Part shown: positions 31,728-40,243 of the stretch, in pieces
How positions within the stretch are numbered: the stretch's first letter is position 1
Layout of the letters: each line of letters starts with the position of its first letter
Assembly: GCF_014196615.1 (NCBI RefSeq)
Contig: NZ_JACIDY010000001.1
Span: 124,001 to 188,000 of the forward strand
Direction: 5' to 3'
DNA length: 64,000 nt
DNA from: Novosphingobium fluoreni
GTDB taxonomy: Bacteria > Pseudomonadota > Alphaproteobacteria > Sphingomonadales > Sphingomonadaceae
Notes under the pieces: model-generated
The model's input: the letters and a program-made list of their open reading frames with translations, nothing else
Told to the model about the DNA's origin: nothing
The model's database searches: none
Made by a program: the position numbers and the translations under genes

Positions 31728-33737
31728 TTATTGGCAGGCGAGGCACTCGTCGTAATCGGTGGTCTCGCCGATCGCGAACTTGGGGGCCTCGGGGGTATTG
31801 TCCGCCTCGACGCCGCCAGCGAACCCGGCACGTTGCACGGACTTCGAGCGCAGATAGTACAGCGACTTGATCCCGCGCTCCCACGCCTGGAAGTGCAGCA
31901 TCATCAGGTCCCACTTGTCGACGTCTGCCGGGATATAGAGGTTGAGCGACTGGGCCTGGTCGATATACGGCGTGCGGTCCGCCGCGAATTCCAGCAGCCA
32001 GCGCTGGTCGATCTCGAAGCTGGTCTTGTAGACCGCCTTTTCCTCAGGCGAGAGGAAGTCGAGGTGCTGGACGGAGCCGCCATGCTCCAGGATCGAATTC
32101 CACACATTGTTGGAATCCTTGCTTTTCGAAGCCAGCAGCTTTTCCAGATATGGGTTCTTCACCACGAAGCTGCCCGAAAGCGTCTTGTGGGTGTAGATAT
32201 TGGCCGGGATCGGCTCGATGCAGGCGGAGGTGCCGCCGCAGATGATGCTGATCGACGCGGTGGGCGCGATCGCCATCTTGCAACTGAAGCGCTCCATCAC
32301 GCCGACGTCGGCGGCGTCGGGGCACGGCCCACGCTCGTTCGCCAACAGCATCGAGGCTTCGTTGGCCTTCTGGTTGATGTACTGGAACATCTGCATGTTC
32401 AGCGCCTTGGCCATCGCGCTTTCAAAGGCGATGCCCTTCTTCTGCAGGTACGAGTGGAAGCCCATCACGCCCATGCCCACCGAACGCTCACGCGCGGCGG
32501 AGTACTTGGCGCGCGCCATCTCGTCCGGCGCCCGGTCGATATAGTCCTGCAACACGTTGTCGAGGAAACGCAGCACGTCTTCCACGAAGCGCTTGTCGGC
32601 GCGCCATTCCTCCCAGGTTTCCAGGTTGAGCGAGGAGAGACAGCACACCGCGGTGCGATCGTTGCCCAGGTGATCACGGCCGGTAGGCAGCGTGATCTCG
32701 GAACACAGGTTCGAGGTGGAAACCTTGAGCCCCAGCTCGCGATGGTGGCGCGGCATCATGCGGTTCACCGTATCGGAGAACACGATGTAGGGCTCACCGG
32801 TCGCGAGGCGCGTCTCGACCAGCTTCTGGAAGAGCGAGCGCGCATCCACCTTCCCGCGCACCGAACCGTCCTTGGGGCTACGCAACGCGAACTCGTCGCC
32901 ATTGCGCACCGCTTCCATGAACTCGTCGGTCAGCAGCACGCCGTGGTGCAGGTTGAGCGCCTTGCGGTTGAAATCGCCCGAAGGCTTGCGGATTTCCAGG
33001 AACTCCTCGATCTCGGGGTGCGAGACATCGAGGTAGCAGGCCGCCGAGCCGCGGCGCAGCGAACCCTGGCTGATCGCCAGCGTCAGCGAATCCATCACAC
33101 GGACGAAGGGAATGATGCCGCTGGTCTTGCCGTTCAGGCCCACCGGCTCACCAATGCCACGCACCGCGCCCCAGTACGTGCCGATGCCGCCGCCACGCGA
33201 GGCGAGCCAGACGTTCTCGTTCCAGGTGGCGACGATGCCTTCCAGGCTGTCATCCACCGAGTTCAGGTAGCACGAGATCGGCAGGCCGCGACCGGTTCCG
33301 CCGTTCGACAGCACCGGCGTCGCGGGCATGAACCACAGCTTCGAGATGTAATCGTAAAGCCGCTGGGCGTGGTCCTGATCATCGGCATAGGCATCGGCCA
33401 CACGCGCGAAGAGATCCTGGTATTTCTCGCCCGGCAGCAGGTAGCGATCGTCCAGCGTATCCTTGCCGAATTCCGTCAGCAGCGAATCACGCGTATCGTC
33501 AGTGGTGATGGTGAAGCGGCGATCATTGATCGTCTTTGAATCTCTGACCTTCTTCGCGGGTACATCCTTCACGGGCGCGGCCTTCACCGCTTCTTCGGAC
33601 GGGCGCGGCCCCTTACCCGAACTCGGGGCCGTCTTTTCGGCAAACGGCATTACGGTCTGATCGGCGTCCACGGTATCTATCTGCCCTTCGCTGCCCGGTC
33701 TGAAGTCCACGTTGCGTCCCCTGTAAGCCAATCTCAT
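31728..33737 (-). CDS. nrdA: Ribonucleotide reductase class Ia large subunit
   Basis: Reduces ribonucleoside diphosphates to deoxyribonucleotides with NrdB. The 669-residue product has a linker of about 65 residues rich in Lys/Ala, then the catalytic barrel with NLCSEITLPT, the thiyl-centre region NGGTGRGLPISCYLNSVDD, PTASISIICGGTSACIEPIP and the redox tail YDECLACQ. The N-terminal ATP-cone seems absent or atypical, as the sequence enters the barrel early, so allosteric activity control may differ. The start is ATG 33737; MPFAEK 29 codons later is an alternative. Confidence 0.95.
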   Translation of the reverse strand: MRLAYRGRNVDFRPGSEGQIDTVDADQTVMPFAEKTAPSSGKGPRPSEEAVKAAPVKDVPAKKVRDSKTINDRRFTITTDDTRDSLLTEFGKDTLDDRYLLPGEKYQDLFARVADAYADDQDHAQRLYDYISKLWFMPATPVLSNGGTGRGLPISCYLNSVDDSLEGIVATWNENVWLASRGGGIGTYWGAVRGIGEPVGLNGKTSGIIPFVRVMDSLTLAISQGSLRRGSAACYLDVSHPEIEEFLEIRKPSGDFNRKALNLHHGVLLTDEFMEAVRNGDEFALRSPKDGSVRGKVDARSLFQKLVETRLATGEPYIVFSDTVNRMMPRHHRELGLKVSTSNLCSEITLPTGRDHLGNDRTAVCCLSSLNLETWEEWRADKRFVEDVLRFLDNVLQDYIDRAPDEMARAKYSAARERSVGMGVMGFHSYLQKKGIAFESAMAKALNMQMFQYINQKANEASMLLANERGPCPDAADVGVMERFSCKMAIAPTASISIICGGTSACIEPIPANIYTHKTLSGSFVVKNPYLEKLLASKSKDSNNVWNSILEHGGSVQHLDFLSPEEKAVYKTSFEIDQRWLLEFAADRTPYIDQAQSLNLYIPADVDKWDLMMLHFQAWERGIKSLYYLRSKSVQRAGFAGGVEADNTPEAPKFAIGETTDYDECLACQ

Positions 33738-34175
33738 CGGCCTTGCGGCGGGGCCATCCTCAATTCCTTCACAGCTTGGCCTTACCGTTCTTGAGACGCT
33801 GCACCGATGGTGCTTCGCTCCAAGCGCGAGAGACCCTGCTTAACTAGGTATTGAGGGCTCCTCCTGCAAAGAACCACAACCCATAGTGCGCGTTTCGCGA
33901 ATCGACGGCAAGAGGGGCTTTCGAACCGCCTCCTCATAGCGAAGCTGCGCGACTCCTTCGCGCAGACAGGCTGCAAGGGGCAAATCGCGAAATCGGACTA
34001 AATCTTTTTCCACATTTACGCGCGCCGAACCGAATCTCGCTTGCGACCAATCGCCCGCGCCTTCCCCTCATGCGACGGGCGGAGCGAAATGCTAAGGTAC
34101 CCTCGCAACCGCGAAGAGGGTGCTGCGTTTCCGACAGCATCTTCGGGGATCATCGACGTGGAAGGGCCTTAGCTC
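33738..34175. other. 438-base divergent intergenic region, nrdA and glsB-type promoters
   Basis: The gap holds the regulatory sites of nrdA (minus) and the stress membrane gene (plus). A possible NrdR box is at 33874-33889. TGCGCGA (33946-33952) pairs with TCGCGCA (33958-33964). An A/T-rich stretch lies around 34000-34017. No ORF with family resemblance was found on either strand, and no structured RNA was recognised. Confidence 0.4.
33874..33889 (-). promoter_or_regulatory. Possible NrdR box for nrdA
   Basis: CCACAACCCATAGTGC matches about 12 of 16 positions of the NrdR consensus ACACWATATATWGTGT. A weaker copy may lie one helical repeat set (31 bases) closer to nrdA at 33843-33858. NrdR represses ribonucleotide reductase genes in many bacteria; its gene is not in this window. 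Confidence 0.35.
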
Positions 34176-34418
34176 ATGATCAACATCATCAGCGCCATCA
34201 TCAGCGGCCTGATCATCGGCGTGCTGGCACGCTTTTTCTATCCTGGCTCGGTCAACATGGGCTGGATCGCCACGATCCTGCTGGGCATCGGCGGCTCGCT
34301 CGTCGCGGGACTGGTCGCCAGCCGGGGTTCCGGGGATTTCAACCGGGCTGGCTGCCTCGCCTCCGTAATCGGCGCGATCGTGCTGATCTTCCTGGGCCGG
34401 GTGTTCGGGATCAGCTGA
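34176..34418 (+). CDS. GlsB/YeaQ/YmgE family stress membrane protein
   Basis: An 80-residue protein with three predicted membrane helices and the family pattern IISGLIIGVLARFFYPGSVN, ILLGIGGSLVAGLVA and SVIGAIVLIFLGRVF. Annotated in the transglycosylase-associated family, it is stress-inducible in many bacteria with no known enzymatic activity. It is the plus-strand partner of the divergent nrdA promoter region. Confidence 0.87.
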   Translation: MINIISAIISGLIIGVLARFFYPGSVNMGWIATILLGIGGSLVAGLVASRGSGDFNRAGCLASVIGAIVLIFLGRVFGIS

Positions 34419-34472
34419 GCGCCATCAGTCTCTACCTCCGCTCATGTCTAGCGGAGGTGGCGCGCAGTGCGC

Positions 34473-36077
34473 TTACGGCACCAGCACCGTGTCCCGTGCC
34501 TCTGCACCCGTTTCGGGATAATCCAGCGTGTAGTGCAGCCCCCGGCTTTCGTGCCGTTTGAGCGCCGAGCACACGATGAGATCGGCGCTTTGCAGCAGGT
34601 TGCGCAACTCGATCAGGTCGGTCGAGACGCGGAAGTGGCGGTAATATTCCTCGATCTCGTCGTTCAGCAGCTTGATGCGGTGTGCGGCGCGTTCCAGCCG
34701 CTTGGTGGTGCGCACGATGCCCACGTAGTTCCACATGAACCGGCGGATTTCCGTCCAGTTCTGCTTGATCACCACTTCCTCGTCAGCCTCGATGACGCGG
34801 CTTTCGTCCCACGCCCGGACCGGCGGCGGGGCATCGAAGGCGTCCCATTGCGCCAGGATATGCGCGGCGGCCGCCTCGCCGAAAACGAAGCATTCCAGCA
34901 GCGAGTTCGAGGCCAGGCGATTGGCCCCGTGCAAGCCGCTTTCGGTGCATTCGCCCGCGGCGTAGAGGCCGGGCAGATCGGTCTTGCCGTTCATGTCGAT
35001 CAGGATGCCGCCGCAGGTGTAGTGCTGGGCAGGCACCACCGGGATCGGCTGGCGCGTCATGTCCAGCCCCAGACCCAGCAGCTTATCGTAGATCGTCGGG
35101 AAATGCTCGCGCACGAACTCGGGCGGCTGGTGGCTGATATCGAGGTGGACGTAATCCAGGCCGAAGCGCTTGATCTCCGAATCGATCGCGCGCGCCACCA
35201 CGTCACGCGGGGCCAGTTCCAGCCGCTCGGGATCGTAGAACGTCATGAAGCGCTTGCCGGTGCGCGGATTGATCAGCCGCCCGCCTTCGCCCCGCACCGC
35301 CTCGGTGATGAGGAAGTTCTTCACGTCCAGATTGTAGAGGCAGGTCGGATGGAACTGCATCATCTCCATGTTGGAGACTCGCGCTCCTGCGCGCCACGCC
35401 ATGGCGATGCCGTCGCCGGTCGCGCCGCGTGGGGCGGTGCTGAACTGATAGACGCGCCCCGCGCCGCCGGTGGCAAGGATCGTGGCCCGCGCGGTATGCG
35501 CCTCCACCTGGCCGGTTTCCTGATCCAGCGCGTAGACGCCCCAGACCCGGCCAGAGCCTGAATAGCGCTGCTCATGCCGCCCGGTGATAAGATCGATACA
35601 GGCGCGGCCCGGCAGCAGGGTGATGTTGGGATTGGTCTGCGCCGCTTTCAGCAGCGCGGCCTGCACTGCCCAGCCGGTGGCATCGTCGACATGGACGATC
35701 CTTCGGTGCGAGTGGCCCCCCTCACGAGTCAGATGCAGCGAATTGCCGTCCGTGTTGAACGGCACCCCCAGTTCCGCCAGCCGCTCGATCGCATGGGGCG
35801 CGCGCTCGATCACGAATTCCACCGTCTCCAAACGGTTGAGCCCGGCCCCGGCCACCATCGTATCGCGGATATGGTCTTCGAAGGTATCGCCCGCATCGAG
35901 CACTGCGGCAATGCCGCCCTGTGCCCAGGCGGTGGAGCCGCCGGTCAGCTCGCCCTTGGCCAGCACCAGCACTTTTAGCGTCTGCGCAAGCGCCAGCGCC
36001 GCCGTCAGCCCGGCCGCGCCGGAGCCGACGATGATCACGTCATAAGCCGGCCCCGTGGCCGCATTCAGGTCATCCAT
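34473..36077 (-). CDS. nadB: L-aspartate oxidase
   Basis: FAD enzyme oxidising L-aspartate to iminoaspartate, the first step of de novo NAD synthesis. The 534-residue product has VIIVGSGAAGLTAALALAQT (FAD-binding), LTREGGHSHRRIVHVDD, MEMMQFHPT and the C-terminal helical domain. Its ATG at 36077 follows an AAGGAGGC ribosome site; an extension to 36155 is not family-like. The next pathway genes nadA and nadC are not adjacent. It is homologous to succinate dehydrogenase flavoproteins, but the length and motifs fit NadB. Confidence 0.94.
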   Translation of the reverse strand: MDDLNAATGPAYDVIIVGSGAAGLTAALALAQTLKVLVLAKGELTGGSTAWAQGGIAAVLDAGDTFEDHIRDTMVAGAGLNRLETVEFVIERAPHAIERLAELGVPFNTDGNSLHLTREGGHSHRRIVHVDDATGWAVQAALLKAAQTNPNITLLPGRACIDLITGRHEQRYSGSGRVWGVYALDQETGQVEAHTARATILATGGAGRVYQFSTAPRGATGDGIAMAWRAGARVSNMEMMQFHPTCLYNLDVKNFLITEAVRGEGGRLINPRTGKRFMTFYDPERLELAPRDVVARAIDSEIKRFGLDYVHLDISHQPPEFVREHFPTIYDKLLGLGLDMTRQPIPVVPAQHYTCGGILIDMNGKTDLPGLYAAGECTESGLHGANRLASNSLLECFVFGEAAAAHILAQWDAFDAPPPVRAWDESRVIEADEEVVIKQNWTEIRRFMWNYVGIVRTTKRLERAAHRIKLLNDEIEEYYRHFRVSTDLIELRNLLQSADLIVCSALKRHESRGLHYTLDYPETGAEARDTVLVP

Positions 36078-36271
36078 GCCGCCTCCTTGCCGCCATCGCG
36101 GAGCACCCGCAATCTTTTGTGACGGGCAATGATGCCGATTGCGTGGCTTGCCCAAGAGGGATAAGTATTATCACCTACTGTACCGGTGCCGTGGGGGCCG
36201 CGCCGGTACTCTTGCGGTATCAAGAACACTTCCTTGGGGGGAGCCGTCTGAAAGGCGGAAGGGATGAACGT

Positions 36272-36478
36272 ATGGTTCTGAAGCGAATCCTGTGCCTCTT
36301 TGACCGACACAACCCCAAACGATCGACCGCCCATTGGGACGGGCTGAGCTACGTCGGCGAATGCCGCCGTTGCGGCCGGGCCATTCGCCGTCGCTCGCGC
36401 GGCAACTGGAAGAACGACACCGGGGCGGTATCGCCGGTATCTCCAGTCAAGCCGTCTGACCCTCGCTCGTCAGGCTGA
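36272..36478 (+). CDS. Small CxxC protein, unknown
   Basis: A 68-residue basic protein with one zinc-ribbon-like half, GECRRCGRAIRRRSRGNW, and an upstream LCLFDRHNPKR segment. It may bind metal as a dimer or contact nucleic acid through its Arg-rich stretch. Its last 32 bases overlap the 3' end of the convergent ABC ATPase gene. Seen in related sphingomonads by recollection only; function is unknown. Confidence 0.6.
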   Translation: MVLKRILCLFDRHNPKRSTAHWDGLSYVGECRRCGRAIRRRSRGNWKNDTGAVSPVSPVKPSDPRSSG

Positions 36479-37391
36479 CGAACACGTCTTCCAGATCGGC
36501 TTCGCGCGTCGTGACGTCGACGATGGCAAAGCCCTGCGCCTGCACGGACGCCAGCACTTGCCCGGCGTTGCTGCGGTCCTTGTTGTACGTGATCGCGATG
36601 GTGCGCTCACCGGTCTTTTCGCTCTTGATGAAAGCGGCATCGACCGGCAGCTGGCCGAGATCCCGGTCCAGCGTCAGTTCCACCACCTTTTCCCGCGCCA
36701 TGCCGACCAGTTCACGCGTGGGCTTGTTGGCGATGCACTCGCCATGGTTGATGATGGCGATCTGATCGCACAGCTCTTCTGCTTCCTCCAGGTAATGCGT
36801 GGTGAGGACGATGGTGACGCCCTCACGATTCATCTGGGTCACGAGTTCCCACAGCTGGCGGCGCAGCTCCACGTCGACACCGGCGGTCGGCTCGTCCAGC
36901 ACCAGCACGGGCGGCTGATGGACCAGGGCCTTGGCGATCAGCAGCCGCCGCTTCATCCCGCCAGACAATGTGCGGGCATAGGCGTTGCGCTTGTCTGCCA
37001 AGTGGACCGCGCGCAGCAGCTCTTCGGATCGGCGCAGGTGCTGGGTGATGCCGTAAAGCCCCGCCTGGATCTCCAGCACCTCGAACGGCGTGAAGAACGG
37101 GTCGAACACGATTTCCTGCGGCACGATCCCGATCGACCGCTTGGCGTTGCGCATGTTCTCATCGATATCGAAGCCCCAGATGTCGATCGATCCGGACGTC
37201 TTTTTGACCAGGCCCGCCATGATGTTGATCAGCGTGGACTTGCCCGCGCCGTTGGGGCCGAGCAGGCCGAAGATCTTACCGACCGGCACGTCGAAGCTGA
37301 CGCCCTTCAGCGCCAGTTTACCCTCGCCCCCGCCCGCCGGGGCGTAGCGCTTCACGACATCGCGGATCGAAATGGCGGGTTGATCGGTCAT
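36447..37391 (-). CDS. ABC transporter ATP-binding protein, YadG-like
   Basis: A 314-residue ABC ATPase. The motifs are LLGPNGAGKSTLIN (Walker A), LSGGMKRRLLIAKALVHQPP (signature), VLVLDEPTAGVDVELRR (Walker B) and LTTHYLEEAEEL. The whole reading follows E. coli YadG closely, including the C-terminal EDVFVSLTSE. YadG works with the membrane protein YadH, which is not adjacent here; the export substrate is unknown. I start at ATG 37391 (MTDQPAIS); a longer frame runs across other genes and is spurious. Confidence 0.92.
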   Translation of the reverse strand: MTDQPAISIRDVVKRYAPAGGGEGKLALKGVSFDVPVGKIFGLLGPNGAGKSTLINIMAGLVKKTSGSIDIWGFDIDENMRNAKRSIGIVPQEIVFDPFFTPFEVLEIQAGLYGITQHLRRSEELLRAVHLADKRNAYARTLSGGMKRRLLIAKALVHQPPVLVLDEPTAGVDVELRRQLWELVTQMNREGVTIVLTTHYLEEAEELCDQIAIINHGECIANKPTRELVGMAREKVVELTLDRDLGQLPVDAAFIKSEKTGERTIAITYNKDRSNAGQVLASVQAQGFAIVDVTTREADLEDVFVSLTSEGQTA

Positions 37392-37484
37392 GCGCGGCAT
37401 TTGGGGCAGGATCGCGCCGGGGTAAAGACCTGCCGCCGCATTCCCTCTGGCAAAGCCGCGACGCCCTTGGTAATCGCGCCAACC

Positions 37485-37745
37485 ATGACCAACCCGCCCG
37501 AGACCGTCTATACCGACAAGCGCCGCGTATTCTGTGACGGCGCGACCGACATCCGCGCCGGTGCGGCGCTGGGCCATCCGCGCGTCTATCTGGAAATCGA
37601 CCAGAAGGGCTATGTCGAATGCGGCTATTGCGATCGCCGCTTCGTGCTGAAGGGCGCGACCACCCACGAGCGTGAGCGCACCGAAGTGTTTCCGGGCGAT
37701 CTGGACGAGTTCGGCGCCAGCGCGAGCACCAGCAGCAATCCGTAA
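37485..37745 (+). CDS. Zinc-finger domain protein (NDUFS6/zf-CHCC type)
   Basis: An 86-residue protein. FCDGATDIRAG...GHPRVYLEI and VECGYCDRRFVL place Cys/His/Cys/Cys ligands as in the zf-CHCC family, the bacterial relatives of mitochondrial NDUFS6. In alphaproteobacteria this family accompanies complex I or its assembly; no nuo genes are near. Start ATG 37485. Divergent from the ABC ATPase. Confidence 0.85.
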   Translation: MTNPPETVYTDKRRVFCDGATDIRAGAALGHPRVYLEIDQKGYVECGYCDRRFVLKGATTHERERTEVFPGDLDEFGASASTSSNP

Positions 37746-37811
37746 CGATCGCGCATCCGCAACGAAGCGGGTGCTGGCGCAATCCACGCGGGTGCTTATA
37801 TCTGCCGGCAT

Positions 37812-39239
37812 ATGGCATTCGCACCCGATCCCCGCTCGCTCCTTTACCGCCCCGGCCAACTCACCCCGGAAGACGCCCAGGCCCTCGCCGCCGAGACGTT
37901 GAAGGCGTGTGACGATGGCGAACTGTACCTGCAATTCATCGCCTCCGAGGCGTTCGGCTTCGACGACGGACGGCTGAAAACCTGCGACTATTCGCGCGAT
38001 GCGGGCTTCGGCCTGCGTGGCGTTTCGGGCGAGATGACCGGATTCGCCCACGCCAACGACATCAGCGCCGCCGCGATCCGCCGCGCGGGTGAGACGCTGA
38101 AGCTGCTGGACCCGGCCACGGGTATTCGCCCGGCACCACCCCGCGCCAGCAATCGCCATCTCTACACTGACGCATCCCCGCTCGACCTGGTGCCCTTCGC
38201 CGAAAAGGTGAAGCTGCTGGAGACGGTGGACGCTGCCGCCCGCGCCCGCGATCCGCGCGTGGCGCAAGTGTCCTGCTCGATCACCGGCAGCTGGTCCGTG
38301 GTCGAGATAGTGCGGGCGGACGGCTTTGTTGCCACCGACGTGCGCCCGCTGGTGCGCCTGTCGATCTCGATCGTCGCCGAAAGCAACGGCCGTCGCGAGA
38401 CCGGCACGTTCGGCATGGGCGGTCGCTGGCTCTATGATGATCTGTTCGATCCCAAGAACTGGAACCGCGGCATCGATATCGCGCTGAACCAGGCCCTGGT
38501 GAACCTGGAAAGCGTGGATGCTCCGGCCGGAGAGATGACGGTGCTGTGCGCACCGGGCTGGCCCGGCGTCCTGCTGCACGAAGCGGTGGGCCACGGCCTG
38601 GAAGGCGATTTCAACCGCAAGGGCACCAGCGCTTTCTCTGGCCGCATCGGCGAGCGAGTCGCGGCACCGGGCGTCACCGTGGTGGACGATGGCTCGATCG
38701 TGAACCGGCGCGGATCGCTATCGATCGATGACGAAGGCACTCCTACCCAGGAAACAGTGCTGATCGAGGACGGCATCCTCAAAGGCTATATGCAGGATCG
38801 GCTGAATGCCCGCCTGATGGGCGTAGAGCCGACCGGCAACGGCCGCCGCGAAAGCTATGCCCACGTGCCGATGCCGCGCATGACCAACACCTTCATGAAG
38901 GGCGGCAACGACGATCCGGCGGAACTGCTGAGCCGCATCAAGAACGGCATCTACGCCAAGAGCTTTGGCGGCGGTCAGGTCGATATCGTTTCGGGCAAGT
39001 TCGTATTCTCCTGCACCGAGGCCTACAAGGTGGAGAATGGCAAGCTGGGCGCACCGATCAAGGGCGCAACGCTGATCGGCGATGGGCCGTCGGTCCTCAC
39101 CCGCGTCACCGGCATCGGCAACGACATGGCGCTGGACGAAGGCGTGGGCGTCTGCGGCAAGGGCGGGCAGAGCGTGCCTGCGGGCGTCGGGCAGCCCACT
39201 TTGCTGATCGAGGGGCTGACCGTGGGCGGAACGGCCTGA
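37812..39239 (+). CDS. tldD: TldD metalloprotease
   Basis: A TldD/PmbA-family zinc protease subunit. The 475-residue product has HEAVGHGLEGD, the HExxxH motif with His 256, Glu 257 and His 261, and GRRESYAHVPMPRMTNTF towards the C-terminus, lining the active-site groove of the TldD/E heterodimer. In E. coli the pair trims microcin B17 precursor and CcdA. The TldE (PmbA) partner is not in the window. Start ATG 37812. Confidence 0.94.
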   Translation: MAFAPDPRSLLYRPGQLTPEDAQALAAETLKACDDGELYLQFIASEAFGFDDGRLKTCDYSRDAGFGLRGVSGEMTGFAHANDISAAAIRRAGETLKLLDPATGIRPAPPRASNRHLYTDASPLDLVPFAEKVKLLETVDAAARARDPRVAQVSCSITGSWSVVEIVRADGFVATDVRPLVRLSISIVAESNGRRETGTFGMGGRWLYDDLFDPKNWNRGIDIALNQALVNLESVDAPAGEMTVLCAPGWPGVLLHEAVGHGLEGDFNRKGTSAFSGRIGERVAAPGVTVVDDGSIVNRRGSLSIDDEGTPTQETVLIEDGILKGYMQDRLNARLMGVEPTGNGRRESYAHVPMPRMTNTFMKGGNDDPAELLSRIKNGIYAKSFGGGQVDIVSGKFVFSCTEAYKVENGKLGAPIKGATLIGDGPSVLTRVTGIGNDMALDEGVGVCGKGGQSVPAGVGQPTLLIEGLTVGGTA

Positions 39240-39348
39240 TCCAGCTGAACCGGCGGATCCATCCGGCGATCTTGTGCGTTACTTTTCAGCACTGGTTCAG
39301 CGCGAGCCGGCTATTGGTCGCGTGAAGAACACCGAACAAGAGGTCGCA

Positions 39349-39762
39349 ATGAATAAGCAATCAAGCGCGGCGATCGTACTGGCCGCCATTTCCGCCACTA
39401 TTGTAGCCGCCCCTCCCGCTGTTGCTCGGGACCGGCTAACGGGTGAGGCGCAACTGGCCAAGATGCTCGATGGGCGGGAGCCGGGCAAGCCGGTGAACTG
39501 CCTGCCGCTGGGCCAGTCCAGCGAACAGCGCATCATCGATAAGACGGCGATCGTCTATCGCTATGGCAGCACGTTATATGTCAACCGGCCCAGCAATCCC
39601 GAGTCGCTGGACAACGACGATATCATGGTGACCAAGCCGCTGAACGGCCAGCTTTGCAGCGTCGATACCGTGACGCTGATTGATCGCAACTCGCGGTTCT
39701 ATAGCGGTTTCGTCGGCCTGCAGCAGTTCGTGCCATACAAGAAGGTGGCATCGGCGCGTTGA
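39349..39762 (+). CDS. Secreted protein, unknown function
   Basis: A 137-residue product with a signal peptide (SAAIVLAAISATIVAAPPAV, cleavage after AVA). The mature part, CLPLGQSSEQRIIDKTAIVY, YRYGSTLYVNRPSNPESL and VTKPLNGQLCSVDTVTLID, contains two Cys that may bridge. It looks like a periplasmic beta-sandwich common in sphingomonads, role unknown. ATG 39349 is chosen because the upstream extension (39274) lacks a signal. The next gene starts within its last codons. Confidence 0.65.
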   Translation: MNKQSSAAIVLAAISATIVAAPPAVARDRLTGEAQLAKMLDGREPGKPVNCLPLGQSSEQRIIDKTAIVYRYGSTLYVNRPSNPESLDNDDIMVTKPLNGQLCSVDTVTLIDRNSRFYSGFVGLQQFVPYKKVASAR

Positions 39763-40202
39763 GCCTGATCGGCGTTCCGGAGCCGAGGAGCCGAAAGTGG
39801 GGACGCTTGATCCTGGCCGCCGTCTATGGCGCGGCGGGGATCATTCATCTCACCCGGCCAGCACCCTTCCTCGCGATTACGCCCGACTGGGTGCCCGCGC
39901 CTGACGTCGTCATCGCGCTGACCGGAATGGCGGAGATCGCCGGCGCTATCGGCCTGGTGCAGACACGCTCCCTGCCGTTGCGGCGCGCGGCGGGATGGGG
40001 CCTGGCGCTATATGCTTTGTGCGTGTGGCCGGCGAACTACCACCACATGCAACTGGACATGGCGCGGCCCGATCACGGCCTGAGCCTGGCCTATCACGTC
40101 CCGCGATTGCTGGCCCAGCCGCTGATCATCGGGTGGGCGTTGTGGGCCAGCGCCGTGATCGAGCATTTGCGCACTACGCGCAAATCCTCCCCGCTTCGCT
40201 GA
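39759..40202 (+). CDS. DoxX-like membrane protein
   Basis: A 147-residue protein with four predicted helices in the DoxX/DUF417-like pattern: LILAAVYGAAGIIHLTRPAP, VVIALTGMAEIAGAIGLVQT and YALCVWPANYHHMQL. Its TTG start overlaps the preceding stop (TTGA), so the genes are translationally coupled. Family members occur in oxidoreduction contexts, but function is unknown. Confidence 0.75.
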   Translation: MSLIGVPEPRSRKWGRLILAAVYGAAGIIHLTRPAPFLAITPDWVPAPDVVIALTGMAEIAGAIGLVQTRSLPLRRAAGWGLALYALCVWPANYHHMQLDMARPDHGLSLAYHVPRLLAQPLIIGWALWASAVIEHLRTTRKSSPLR

Positions 40203-40243
40203 AAGCACAAGACGCGCGATAGCTGTCGGCCTAGGGAGCGCCG

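Noticed and set aside
31524..33539. 671-codon open frame antisense to nrdA
   Set aside because: Mirror of a highly GC-biased gene, no motifs, overlaps nrdA entirely.
36447..38594. 715-codon reading of the ABC ATPase
   Set aside because: The first 400 codons run antisense to the zinc-finger and tldD genes; the ATPase starts at 37391.
40203..40243. Cobalamin riboswitch before the TonB-dependent receptor
   Set aside because: The gap is only 41 bases and has no B12-box-like sequence.
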